A DNA stretch of 64,000 bases, taken from positions 89,066,084 through 89,130,083 of the forward strand of contig CM043705.1 of the NCBI GenBank assembly GCA_023935145.1, written 5' to 3'. A model generated the notes under the pieces. The model saw nothing but the letters and a program-made list of their open reading frames with translations, made no database searches and had not been told where the DNA came from. How positions within the stretch are numbered: the first letter of the stretch is position 1; each line of letters starts with the position of its first letter. The DNA is from Bretschneidera sinensis (taxonomy: Eukaryota; Streptophyta; Magnoliopsida; Brassicales; Akaniaceae). Positions 1-12,500 of this stretch are shown here, piece by piece. The position numbers were made by a program, and so were the translations under genes.

Positions 1-599
1 AGGTGATCTTCTTGAAGAAGAAGGTCATAAAATTCATCAAGACTAACGGAAGGGCGGAGATGAAAGGAGGTGATAAATTCTTTAAATTCTGGGCCAAGAC
101 TATCAATGATGAACTCGACGAGTTCTTTTTTTGGGAAAGGTGCGCCAGCAGAGGCAAGAGAGTCAAAAATATTTTTGGCATGGACAAGAAATTCTGATAT
201 TGGTTTGTCAAAGTCTTTACGAAGAGAATGAAGTTGATCATGTAGGTGTCGAATATGAATTTTTGAAAAAGGTGACAACCATTTATCAAGAAGAGTTCAT
301 GCATCTTGTGCCATTTTGTAGGGTAAGAGAAGAGTTTATATAGAAGGAGATATTGTGTCCTAAATTCAACCGAGCATTAGTTTTTTTGTTTTCTTTTATA
401 ATCCAAAGGCTAGATTAATGGAACCATTAGGGAGTTTTTCTAGGAGAACTGGTTTGCTATCATCAATATGATGTTGAAGATCATAGATGTCAAGAACATT
501 AAGGAATTGAGAACTCCAACAAGAGTAAGTGGAGCGCTCTATAGGTGTGTTAAACAGATTGGAGAAATTGAAGGAGGCAGGTAGAAAAGATGAGGCCAT
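1..599 (-). pseudogene. copia gag (UBN2-type) remnant
   Basis: Minus-strand translation from 599 downwards starts MASSFLPASFNFSNLF and continues with a typical copia gag N-terminus (tyrosine-serine-x-tryptophan followed by a short helix-rich stretch). After in-frame stops near 396, the same type of protein resumes as LHDQLHSLRKDFDKPISEFL and ELVEFIIDSLGPEFKEF, the hallmark helices of the UBN2/retrotran_gag family. Gag proteins form the cytoplasmic virus-like particle that packages element RNA. The frame is interrupted in the 300-400 region, so the gene is broken; the C-terminal half runs off the window. Confidence 0.75.
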
Positions 600-825
600 G
601 ATGAAGTATGAAGAATTGAGGGTGATGAGATAGATGTTGTTGTGTTTGTTGTAAGCACGAGATCTAAGGTTTAAGTGGGGCGGCTTAGTACAGATTGAGA
701 GGGAGAAGAGGCAGGTTGTCTATATGTCGTTGCTTGCTGATGTAGAGAATGAATAACACACAGAGGAAAAAAGAAAAAGAATAGAAGTATAAGTAGAAGT
801 CTATGAGGAATTCAGGAACACTACT

Positions 826-837
826 GCTCTGATACCA
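826..837 (-). promoter_or_regulatory. primer binding site (initiator tRNA-Met type)
   Basis: The plus strand reads GCTCTGATACCA, the complement of TGGTATCAGAGC, which pairs with the 3' end of plant initiator tRNA-Met. It directly abuts the LTR end at 838, as expected for reverse transcription priming of a minus-oriented copia. Confidence 0.9.
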
Positions 838-1147
838 TGTAAAAGAATTAATTCAAAGAGAATAATTTGTGGAAAACCTTCTTAATGATTAGGTCATGTC
901 TATTTCATATATATAGCATATAAGAGTTACAATCTTTATAGATATTAATAAAGGAGAATATACAAGAGATAATTAAGCCTAGATACATGGAGATAATGAT
1001 TCCTATAATTAACCGAAGATAATTAAGCCTAAATACATAGAGATAGCGATTCCTATAATTAACAGAAGATAATTAAGCCTAAATACATAGAGAAAACGAT
1101 TCCTATAATTAACGGAAGATAATTAAGAGTTACAATTATGGCTTTCA
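838..1147 (-). repeat. 5' LTR of the partial copia
   Basis: The stretch begins TGTAAAAGAA on the plus strand beside the primer site and can be closed at a CA near 1147, giving an LTR of about 310 bp. The inner border is secure because of the primer site. The outer border rests on the TG...CA rule only, as the second LTR is outside the window. Confidence 0.65.
967..1130. repeat. 50-bp tandem repeat, three copies plus a partial one, inside the LTR
   Basis: The phrase AGATAATTAAGCCTA recurs at 967, 1017 and 1067, and its first part again at 1117, giving an exact 50-bp period. Copies differ at only a few positions. Tandem sub-repeats in the U3 part of LTRs often carry promoter elements; that role is inferred here. 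Confidence 0.9.
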
Positions 1148-1212
1148 ATAAATATGGTATCTAAGCTCAATGATTGAGATCCTGGAAGTGATATAAGAAA
1201 AATACCATTCAA

Positions 1213-1330
1213 GTGGATCAACATCCTCCAAGAACTAATTTACGTAAAAGGGGTCTGCTAATTGAGGTTGAGTGTGTGTTTTGTGGCAACCATGTAGAAA
1301 CAGTCACTCATGTTTTGTGTCTTGTTAACC
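1213..1330 (+). pseudogene. LINE zf-RVT (zinc-binding) fragment
   Basis: The plus strand encodes NLRKRGLLIEVECVFCGNH followed by ETVTHVLC, matching the plant LINE zf-RVT signature of an NL-x-x-RG block, a CxxC pair, then ET-x-x-H and a final Cys. Only this block of the LINE is recognisable. The sequence 3' of it (to about 1740) is open in places but I cannot assign it. Confidence 0.6.
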
Positions 1331-1339
1331 AAAAAAGTT

Positions 1340-2990
1340 TTTTTTTCAGAAAAAAAGACAGCCTTAAGGATCACAAAAATGATTTCATTCCTTCAAAGAT
1401 TTCAAGATGTTTTCATTCTTTTGACAGCGCTCTTCGAGAAGGGGAAACCAGACCCATTACCCATTAGAAGGCCCTCTGAACCCTACCATGGACCTCGAAC
1501 CCAATATCTCCCATATCATGACTCACGGCACCATGATAAAAACCATTACCACCAACTTCGTAGTAAGATACTATCCCTAGGCCATCGTTCAATGATTGGG
1601 ATGATTACCCATATGAAGATTCAAGTGAAGATGCCATGGACACATAGAGCCTAAGCGTGGATGAGGATGTCAAGGCCTACTTCGCTCAAAGGGAGAAAGA
1701 AGGAGAAGGCCACGTCTAAGAAGAAGAAGAAAATCTAGATCCCTAAAAAGGGAATTTACTTCTCTTTTCTTACGCCAAAAGAGGGAAATTACTCGTGTAA
1801 AAAGGAGAAGAGGCATGAAATTAAACAAGGTCCCCTCTCCCCCCTATGAATATATATTTTTTTTAAGTTTCTTGTATTTATGTCCATTTTCCCTTAGATT
1901 TTGTTTTGAGTTTTCCATTTTCCACACCTTATGGAAAGCTTCAAAATAAATATTGGCTCATTAACTTGAAAATATAAGCTAAATTAAAATGCATTTCTAT
2001 TTAAAAAGAAACCAAAATTCTTTTACACCATTTGTGAAGGATTAATAAGTTCACCCTTGCACCACTTGTAGAGGAACCCAAATGCCAAAATCAACAAAGG
2101 CACTTGAGATTCTGCCTCTGGCACTATTTAGAAAGTGTCTCCAAAGGTAAGAAACCCTTCTTACATCACTTATGGGAAGAACACAATCCCTCTTATACCG
2201 CTCCCCAGGAGTGGCCTACGAGAAATCTAAGAGCCAAATAAAAGAGAAAAAGTAATTAAGATTTCAAAATTTTGAAAAAGGATATGTCCGAAATGACCAC
2301 ACATCACCACTTGATTGATCTGCCAATTTTTGCGTCACTTGCAAAATACACTTGTGAGGAGCATTTCAAAATGATCGAATGAGCGCCCACGGTGCATAAA
2401 AAAATTTAAAGAACATGCATGTCAAGCCATCAAAAGAAAATGGCAAAGGCAAAGGTGAAATGTAATAAAATCAAAGCAGAGCCAAACGAGATAAAAGCAA
2501 ATGAAATCAAAGCAAAGAAAGAGACAAAGGGATGGAAAAATGGAAAACGAAGGAATCTAAAAGTGCATGATCCCAAGACCATCGCCACACCCACAAAACT
2601 TAGTAAGTATACCCTTTGAACCTATGTTTTGAAATAAGAAAATTTATGTATCAAAACTAGCTTAGTGGAAAAGCTTAATGAAAAATTAATTCGAATTACT
2701 TATTGATCAAAATTGAATTTCTTGTTACCAGATCAAGAGAAAGCACATTGAATTGAGATTTTTTTTTCTTTTATTTTCCCCATTACACTCTTCGAAATGT
2801 TAACCATCTCCAAACCTCTCATATATCCCTTTTGGCATAAGAATATATCTATAAAAAAGATTGCAATAACATATATATATATGAAACATTTCTTTTAAGA
2901 AAAAAAATATATCTCCCTTCCTACTTATTATTACTTGGATCATTGTCGGCTTTATAAATTGGGCTATATCTTACATAACAACAAATATTA
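1340..2990. other. no recognisable gene
   Basis: A lysine-rich open frame at 2419-2619 is a by-product of an A-rich, ATCAAAGCAAA-like low-complexity tract rather than a gene. The rest is AT-rich with no domain or RNA signature I can support. Confidence 0.5.
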
Positions 2991-3592
2991 AAATTGCTTC
3001 TCAAATCAGTAAAAGAACACTCGTCAAATAAAAGGGCCGATCAAATTTCATAATTTCAAACACCATCCTAAATGCATCCGTGATAGTTATATTTTAGATC
3101 GCCAAATCTAGTACTAGTGTAATATCAGATAATATCCACAGAAACAACAGCTCAGCTTGTTCTATTTCAGAACTCTCACCATATTGACACAATTCCAAGG
3201 GTCTCAGTTCCATCATTGGTGAATTCGTGTGTATGTATAATCAAAATCAATACATGGCTACATATCAAGTTAGCGTAATATGAAGGGGGTAAGTTTCTTC
3301 ACCAAGGTATCGATTGATTAGTTTCCATAACTCTGCAGCAACCAGCAGCAGCTAGAGTAACACCCCAATTAGCCGTCAAGTCCCCGTTAATTTGGTAGAA
3401 TCAGCGAGTAGTTAATCCCTCCACTTCGTATGAATGTACACAAAGGGCCCGGGCAAGACCACAGAAATCATCAGACTGATGGATGTTGCATGGCGAGCAG
3501 TTTAATTCTGTAAAATTCATTAGCATGCTCCTTCCGAGCATTATATTCAATACATCTAAACCCAGAAATAAATTCAGCTTCCACTCAGTAAA
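2991..3592 (-). other. KTN80: 3' UTR and downstream flank of KTN80
   Basis: This stretch follows the KTN80 stop codon (3593-3595) on the minus strand. It has no long open frame and contains no recognised TE, consistent with a 3' UTR of a few hundred bases. The polyadenylation point cannot be placed from the sequence. Confidence 0.45.
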
Positions 3593-6500
3593 TCATGATA
3601 CTTCCTGAAGTGCTAGATTCAGTTCCTGCGCAGACTTTGCAACCGACCCACCTCTTCTATAGCAAAGAGAAGGAAAAAAAAAATGACATCTCATATATCT
3701 CAATGAAAATATAAGCTAAATTACATTTATGGTCCCTCAAGTATATGAGAGATTCCGATTTCTTATAGGACTTTCAATGTTCAAATTGCATTCTTAGCCA
3801 TATTAATTTGAATCAATGTGGCACCAAAGACAACATCCCTTACAGTCAAAGCATTATCTGTCATGTAAGCATCCACGTGGTACTGATGCGAACATTTAGG
3901 TACAAAAATTAAAAAAAAAAAAAAACTCAATTTCTTGTTTCAATAATAAAAAATAAAAATGATAAATTAAAACAAAAACAAGAAAACCTCGCAACATCTA
4001 ATCTCTTTGCTTCACAATTGGGATCCAACATTCACCAGTCACCACCACCCTTTTTTTCCTTATTTCTACACAGCTTATCTCACTTTCACTCCGACCACTC
4101 TCACCATTAACCGAAAAAATTATCGCGGGTGAATTCATCTGTCTTTCGCCAAACCTACCTTACCTTCACCACCACCAACAATCTTTCTCTGCCTAGTTAA
4201 CTCTATCTACATCCTCACCACAGATGACCATGAAAACTCCATCAAAGTCTTCACAGTACCCGAACCCACCAACCCCACCGCCCAAACATCTACCACAGAA
4301 TTTTTCTCTTCCTCTAAACACAAATTTCTTTCCACCCAACTTGCTTCTTCATACCAAAAGGGCAAGACTCTTTCCACACCCAAAATCCCATTTTCATTGC
4401 TTCTCTCCAATTTAGATTCCTCTAAAAGCTTTTGGAACCTTCCCCATACCCTTACTAGTTGGGCACCATTTGCAGGCATCTATCAATGCTGTGCATGAAA
4501 TCCTTCTTGAGACGGTTGAGGCTGTGATTTTGGGAGACTACTTTTCCTTAAATCATTAATTTATTTTGGATTTTATCTTGATAGCTTTTTTTGGTTCCTC
4601 TCACTGTGAATAGAACATGAAGAAGAAAAATGGATATACAATTTGGGAGCAGCAAATTGAAGATTCAGTGTATATATAATATTGTTAGAACTGATGGGTG
4701 AAGAGTAAAATATCTTCTTTGGGGAATTTCTGAGAAATTAAGAGGACAAGCTTAAGAAAACAGGAAGAAATTAACAGTGCTTAATTTAGTTTGAGAAGGG
4801 GAATGTTAAAGACAAGCTGTTGAGACCATGGTGGTGAAATGGTTTTGCTCATGTGTACAATAAAATGTATCAAGTATATGTGGGTGTGTTTGATGGCAAC
4901 CTCTCATTTTTAGCCATGTAAACGTTCACGTCAGCGCCACGTGGTAGACAACACCTTAATTACAATGGAAGTTATTGCGTAGCCTACATTGATTCAAATT
5001 AAAATGTCTAAGGATGCAATTCAAACAACTGAAGGTTGCGGGATGAAATTGAATTTTCTCATAAACTTGAGCGATCATTCATGCAATTTAGCCCAAAATA
5101 TATGATGCCATACAACTCAAAAAGCAGACATGACCCCAAAATAATTAAAATCTCACCTGGTAAGATTGGGCAGGCAGCACTTAACCTTTTCAAGCTCTAC
5201 AAAGCAAAGATTGCAACGCTCCAACCTATTACATCCATTAAGCAGCAGTATCTCATGTTCATTAAATCCATACAGTAATATCTGTAAACTAAACACAGTT
5301 GTATATAAGATAAAACCAAATATACCTCTGCTCTGCCTCAATATCTACTCCAACCGATGTTGATACTGATAACGTTGAATAAATCACGGAACCAAAAATT
5401 CTGACCAGCTTAAGTAGCATATCCAGAGAGATGCTCAAATGCCTACATATGGAGGAAAGGCTGTTAAAATTAGACATTGCAATCGGGTCGGTCAGAGTTG
5501 GGTCATTTTGGGTCCCGGTCACTTCGGGTTGTGGGTCGAGTCAAGTTCGGGTCACATTGGTCTCGGGTCATCTCGAGTTGGGTTAAGCTAGGTTCAAGTC
5601 GAATCGGTCTCAGGTTGTGTCGGGTCTTGAGTCATTCGGGTCTGATCATTCCGAACCGGGTTGTTTCAGGTTCGGTTTTCAAGAAGGCTCGATATGACAC
5701 ATTGGATTTGCTCTATTTTTCTTTTTTATTTTCCTCCAATTTTCGAGGAAATCAACCTCCCCCCCTCTTCTAATGTAGGAAAAAGGTCCCAAGTACAATT
5801 TTTTTATAAGTAAAAGTTTTATTAAAAAGGAACCAAAGGGCTGCAACCCATATACAAAGACTATCTACATGTCGGTAAACCCACAAAATCTAAAAAAATC
5901 ATCATCTTTTACAAAAATGTTACCTTTAAACCAAAAATCAAGGATATTGAACCATTTATCTTTTAACACATCTAAAGACCTCTCTTCACCATCTAAAGCC
6001 CTTTTATTCCTCTCATTCCAAACATGCCAAAATATAAAGAGGAGAATCAAAGAGTAAGCTTTCTTTAGATCCTTAGAAGCATGAAAGCCACTCCAAGCTC
6101 ACAATTCATCTTTCACATAACTGGTAACCACCCAAGAAACACCCAAAACACAAAGAGTCATCTCCCACAAACTTCTAGCCAATGGGCACTCCAATAAGAG
6201 AAGAAACACGAACTCAATGCACTCTTTACAAATGTAACATCTATTAACAATCACTTTCCTTTGAAGGTTATCAATAGTAAGGATTTCCCCCCACAAAGCC
6301 TCCCAGGCAAAAAAAAAAGACAACCCTTTTTAGGAGCAACAAAATTCCAAATATTTTCCATGGGAAGTTTTGAGAACCTTCCAAAAGGCACTTATCCAAA
6401 AGGATCTCAAAGAAGGACTTCACCTCAAACCCCTTATCAGAATTAGCTTTCCACCTCGTCAAGTCCTCTCTATTAATATCGAGACTCATGCCATACAATG

Positions 6501-9500
6501 TCCCAAAAAACTTGCCACACTCTTTAGCTCTCAGTCATGTACATTGTGAATGAGAAAAACATCCCAAGAAGAAGTACCATTGGAAAAAGAAAGGCAAGAA
6601 GTAATGAGGGTATCCTTATCTCTCACCAAAGCAAAAACTTTCGGAAACTGGACTTTTAAAGAACTATCCCCACACCATGTATCATGCCAAAGTCAGGCAC
6701 TCTCACCATTACTTACAAGGAAATAAAAGGAATGAAATCATCCCACCCTAATCGGATCCACTTCTAAACTCCCATACCATAAGCGCCCCTCTCCCTTCCT
6801 TAGACTATACCCATTAAGGCTCCATCCCAAACTTAGCCTCCACCACTTTTCTCAAAAGATGTTCTCTCTCCACCATGAATCTCCATAACCATTTTCCAAA
6901 AAGAGCTTTATTAAACAAGGTTAGATTTAAGGGGTTAATCCACCTCTATCCATACAATGGTTGTTTAACCACACCCCATTTAACTGTGTAGTTATAATTC
7001 TGCCCCGGATTTCCCCAAAGAAACCTTCTTTGAATACTCTCCAACCGCCTAACCACCGAAGCATGAATAGGGAAAAGAGACATAAAGTAAATGGGTAGGC
7101 TCACAAGTGTTTTTTTTATGAGAGTGAATCTACCACCTTTTGAGAGAAACTAATGCTTCCACCCGGCAAGCTTTTTCTCAAACCTTTTAACAATAAGGTT
7201 CCATATGCCCTTGTCTTTGAACTTTGCCCCAAGAGGGAGTTTGAGATAGGTAATAGGAAGAGACCCACTTTGCAACCCAACAAGGCAGCCAAAAAACAAC
7301 CATTAGAATTCTCACCAAGAGGGATTAAATCACTCTTGCTAAGGCTAATTTTTAGCCCAGAAATTGTCTCAAAGCACAAAAGGACACAACGAAGATGAAG
7401 AACTTGGACCACCTCCGCTTCGCAAGACATAATTATATCATTGGCAAGGAGAAGGTGAGAGACACTCAGACTTCTTCCACTACTCCCCACCCTAAAGCCA
7501 CTCAAAAGCCCCCATCAACTGCTCTCACTAACATCCTATTGAAGGCCTCCTTCACCAAAGCGAACAAAAAAGGACACGGAGGGTCCCCTCGCTTAAGACC
7601 CCGAGAAGCCTAAAAAAAACAAGAGGGGCTCCCATTCACCAAAATGCAAAACGATGCTGAAGAGATGAACTTCGATATCAACTTACAACAATTATCCCCA
7701 AACCGCATCCGTTTCAACAAGTAACAAAGTACCAACAAAATGGTCATAAATCTTCTCCACATCAAGCTTGCAAATCACACCACCACCACCTCCTTTTAAA
7801 TGAGCATCTAGAACCTCATTGGTAATCAAAGCGGCATCCAGAATTTGTCTCCCCTCAATGAAAGCATACGTAAACAAATACATAAAACACTTCTTAATGA
7901 TTCATTATAAGAGCAGTGACCACACTGTCTAGAGAAAAAAGTGTTAGTTATCCAGTTCTACCTTTGCAAAGAAAACCATGAATCCTTCACTAAAGCATCT
8001 TTGGGATATGACTAATTGTGTTATGGGAATCAATCGGGCTAGGATCGGCTCTATGTTTTATGAGCTACAGACATGGTGTGGTATTCTAGCTTCTAGAGAA
8101 ATAAAGAAAGTTTATGATTTGATACTTCTTTCTATTTTTTGATTGATTTGGAATGAGAGACATAGGAGGGCTTTTGAAGGTATTGAAACGCCAGTTAAGT
8201 CCATTAAAGATTGATGGTTTAATACTTTTTGTTTTTTGTTTACAGGAAATTATTTTGTAAATATGGATGAATTACTTGATGTTATAGACTTACTATCGTG
8301 TAGATAGTTCTCTTGTAAATGGATTGTTCACCATTGGTGCCTTATACACAATATATTAACTTTACTGATTAAAAAACTATTATTTTCATTAAGAATTCTG
8401 CAGAAACCACTTCACATTTTGCAAAATATCTACCATCAGCGTCATTTATTATTATTATGAAATAAGTTAACAATATAAAATGAAAATATATGATCTTCCC
8501 ACAAAAATGTCAAATCCTATCTGCCAAACATTCATCGACGAATTGATTATCCATCTCTCCTGCCCGCCAAAGTACATGAACTCCTCTTCTTTAATTATCG
8601 GCCAATTTCCTCTTGGTATCAAAAACTTTTTTTGATAAGTCTTTTGGTATCAAAAACTAAATCTGGAAAAGAAGATCCAGCAGGCTTGGGCTCAACAAAT
8701 TCACACGAAAAGAAATTGATTCTAGTTAGCTTTTCTGTCATCCTCCAGAATGGAAAAGGATTCCTCTTATTTTTGTCTTTTCAGGAAGAAAATTCTAAAG
8801 AAAACATTGGTTCTCCACTTCATGACACAACACAGACAATAATGGTATTACTGAATACCACCCATAAATACAACCTTTTTCCAAACTAATGACAAATTCT
8901 ATGACTGCAAATCATTCTACCTGTTGTATAATCTAATAATTTTGGTTGAATTAAATTGACAAATCTGCATCGTTCTTGTACATCAAAAGTGAGAAGATAT
9001 AAAAAGCATTCTTACCTATCCATGTGGCTCCCAAGAAGGGCTATCAGAAGCGGAAGAAGACAAGTGAAAATATCCAATGTAACGATGTCAATTTTCTCAG
9101 TCACAATGCCCATTACATCTGCAACGACCTGCAATTTACATAATGTGGAAAGCAAATGATAAAGGCTCTGCATAAATCAAAGCCAGACATCCAAAAGAAA
9201 TTGAAACCAGAAAAACTCACAGCGTTATCGGCCATCTTTTCCAGAGCACCAATTGCCCCCTTAACATCATTTTTTTCCCAATATCTATAAACTACCTGCA
9301 AACAATTATAAACAAGGTTCAGCAAATTCTGTGTCACACATGGTCGCCAAAGGACAGACATTCAACAAGTCCACTTCTCACTTGACCCATGCCTACTGTC
9401 ATTTCAAACTCCACTAGATTCTATAATGGAAGCCACAAGACTGTAAAAGAGCCAGTGGGATACTCAGCACGTGTCATAACAAGTTAGTAGTTGCAAAGCT

Positions 9501-12500
9501 TTAAGTACATTCACCCAAATTACATCCTTTTGCCAATTTGAAAAGTATAAAGAACAATAGAAATCCCTTAAAAAGGGGGCTAAATTCCAAGCAATGCAAA
9601 TTTCCCATAGCCAATCTTACATTTCTAGGCTGGTGGGCTCAAATAATAACTAAACATGCATTTTGAAGGTTGCATGTTACAATAAGAAGTTTCTGTAAAG
9701 AAAACTTCAAGAAACATTGTATACATTATTGAGTAATAATATACAGTGTACTCGCACTTCCTTACATGCTATAACTTGGAAAATACATGATTTATGCAGA
9801 TATGCCCCCAGAATCACAAATTAAAGTGGAAAAAGGAAAACAATAAGGGTACAACAAATGATGCTTGTCAAATAGTATTCAATTTTGCCAAAACTGAGAG
9901 TTTAATTTCGAAGACTACGAAGGTGCTTAAATATCAGTACTGGCACTCAGTGCATGGAACATATTTTCATGAGCCCACTCCCAGGCCAGGGAGCATGCAA
10001 TGATATTTGACAGTTGACACCACATACTTCATTTTGATTAACCACCACCCACCCACCCAAATCCAAGGCTTCTATCTTGACTATCTAGCATGGACACCCA
10101 CCTGGTCCCACCAAAACATGATATTTGTATGAAGACTGAGGGGATACAGAAAAAATAAATATATAAAACAACAATCATCAAATCTACATAATCCATTAGC
10201 ATAACTTCTATTTGTTTGAGATCACCTGTAACTTGGCTAAGCGGGACTGCATGGAGCTGACAAATTGATCATGTTGCTCCATTACATATGCAATAGCATC
10301 CTCATCGCTAGCAGAAACTGTTTCTTTTTCAGCAGGTGAACGGTATCCTCTCTGTTTAAACTTTACAAAATTGGGAAAGACAAAGATGCATAGATTACCG
10401 TCATAAAGAGATTTAAAGGGGGAGAGGAGCATAAAGTATAGGCATATGTTGGACAATATTGACCAGAGAAGAAGGCATTCATCCTAAATTGATATCATGA
10501 GGAACTACGATTTTCAAAATGCAAAACTTGCTCATAATGAGAGAGAGATACTGCTGTGAATAATCTACAGAAAGTTCCAGTCAACCCTCTTTAACTGCTC
10601 GTTATAGCTTAAGGCACATCCCACATTTAAATCATGGGAGGTTGAAGTTAAAAGGAGCAGATGAAATTTATCAAGGTTGCTATGGCCTCAATAAAACTCA
10701 AGATATGGAACATCTTATTGCAAGGGAATCATTTCCAATAAAGGAAAAGAAATGCAGACTCCAATGGTAGCTCTAAACCGAAAACACAAGCAACAATTTA
10801 TTGTCCCCTTCATACAGGGGTTGGAGCAGATAATTCCAATTCAAATTTTTAAGAAAATGTTATCTCCAAAATTAAGCTTACAATTGGAACTTTTTTCTCT
10901 GGAATAAAGTTTTAGCAACATCATGTTAACGATTTGATGAGGTAACAAAAGTTGTCTAGAGCTTCTCAAACACAACTGATAGATAGACACCAAATGCACT
11001 TTAGTAATTTTTTCAGGTCTAGAAGAGACCAGATTTATTGGCATTAGTCATGGGCCTTAAGTTTTCATAATGGGTAGACTTTTTTTTCTTTTACAGTTAC
11101 AAGGCTTAAGGGAGCCTTCAAAAATACATACAATCAAGTAGTGCATGTTTTTCTTTAAATCACGTTCCATCATGGAAACATTCTTCAACTATGGTTTCTT
11201 ACTTTCTTTCTAAGTCTTTCTGGCTTAGTCCTCAATGCTATTGTACTTGCATGCAACTATGCTATTGAAGATTTGTTGCCATTAGAACTTATTGAAGGCG
11301 GCCCTGATAGATAGACACCAAATGCACTTTAGTAACTTTTTCAGGTCTAGAAGAGACCAGATTTATTGGCATTAGTCATGGGCCTTAAGTTTTCATAATG
11401 GGTAGACTTTTTTTTTCTTTTACAGTTACAAGGCTTAACGGAGCCTACAAAAATACATACAATCAAGTAGTGCATGTTTTTCTTTAAATCACGTTCCATC
11501 ATGGAAACATTCTTCAACTATGGTTTCTTACTTTCTTTCTAAGTCTTTCTGGCTTAGTCCTCAATGCTATTGTACTTGCATGCAACTATGCTATTGAAGA
11601 TTTGTTGCCATTAGAACTTATTGAAGGCGGCCCGCGCACCTTATCTTAATAAGCGAAAGTATTGTGGGCGCACCTTTAGCAATCCACAGATTTCTAATCT
11701 CTTTTAAATCACTTTTGATTTTAAAATTTTTAAAAAAAAAATCCTAATCTGATATGAAATATAGTCACTTGTTCTATCCCTGGCTATCATCACAGATCTG
11801 CAACCAGAGCAGAAATCAAAAATCTACCAGCATCAGAATTCCTTATCTGACATGTCCTTTGTTGTATTCATACAACTGACCAGGATGACAGCTGGTAAAA
11901 ATTATATTTCTTTTGCAACTTTGAAATAAACTTACATGAAAGTCCTAAATCATTTTTTTTTAAATCTGAATATTTTCATAAATGTATATGTAGTAAAAAT
12001 TTATATAAACACGTTATTTCTTATTTGTATTTGTAACAGGATCGAATTGTTGAATCTATTCTGGTAAATGGCAAACCGATTGCATAAAATGTAATGAGAA
12101 TGAACCTGGTTGAATGAGACAAACAGTTGTCTCTTTCTTCACTGTCATGTATCTAAGCTGCTTTGAAATAGTTTGTTAGGCAATTTTGGTGAGTTTTGGG
12201 TTTGTCCCTCTAATTTTGGTGAGTAAGCAACAAAAGATTTTGTGGCAATGTGCTTGGTTTGTGATTCTTTGGGTGATTTGGAAGGAAATGAATGAACAAT
12301 TTTTTATATCATTCCAAACAATGCATCTGCTTTGGGATAGAGTTGTTTTCCTTCTCCCTTTGGACTCCTTTAGTCCCTTTTTTTCGGTTAGGAGGAGCCC
12401 TTGTCCCCCACTTTTATACTATCTTTCTCTCAATGAATTTATTTTTCTATCCAAAAACTCCTTTTGCTTGTATGTTCTTACCACTTTAAAAGATCAATAG

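Larger units (their letters stand above)
1..1147 (-). mobile_element. Ty1/copia retrotransposon, 5' part only (runs off the window start)
   Basis: Read on the minus strand, this is the start of a copia element: LTR (1147 to 838), an initiator tRNA-Met primer site directly next to it (837 to 826), a leader, then a gag-like reading frame continuing off the window edge. The order LTR, PBS, gag fixes the orientation. The pol genes and the 3' LTR would lie before base 1 and are not seen, so completeness and age cannot be judged. The gag frame has stops, so this copy is probably inactive. Confidence 0.8.

Noticed and set aside
966..1130. CRISPR-like array
   Set aside because: The 50-bp units are head-to-tail without unique spacers, and the genome is plant nuclear.
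1138..1180. Second primer-site-like phrase TGGTATCTAAGCTCAATG beyond the copia LTR
   Set aside because: It would point opposite to the gag orientation; it resembles a primer site only loosely and no LTR could be paired with it.
4207..4479. 90-codon frame called as a real gene
   Set aside because: It lies inside a transposon in an intron, is open in several frames and matches no family I know; kept only as possible captured cargo.
5477..5773. 98-codon Arg/Gly/Ser-rich frame
   Set aside because: It is the translation of the GGGTC low-complexity tract in KTN80 intron 15.
12186..12500. Membrane protein gene (hydrophobic 104-codon frame)
   Set aside because: The [12 protein letters not shown] motif shows it is a LINE tail; the hydrophobic part is the T-rich 3' region.
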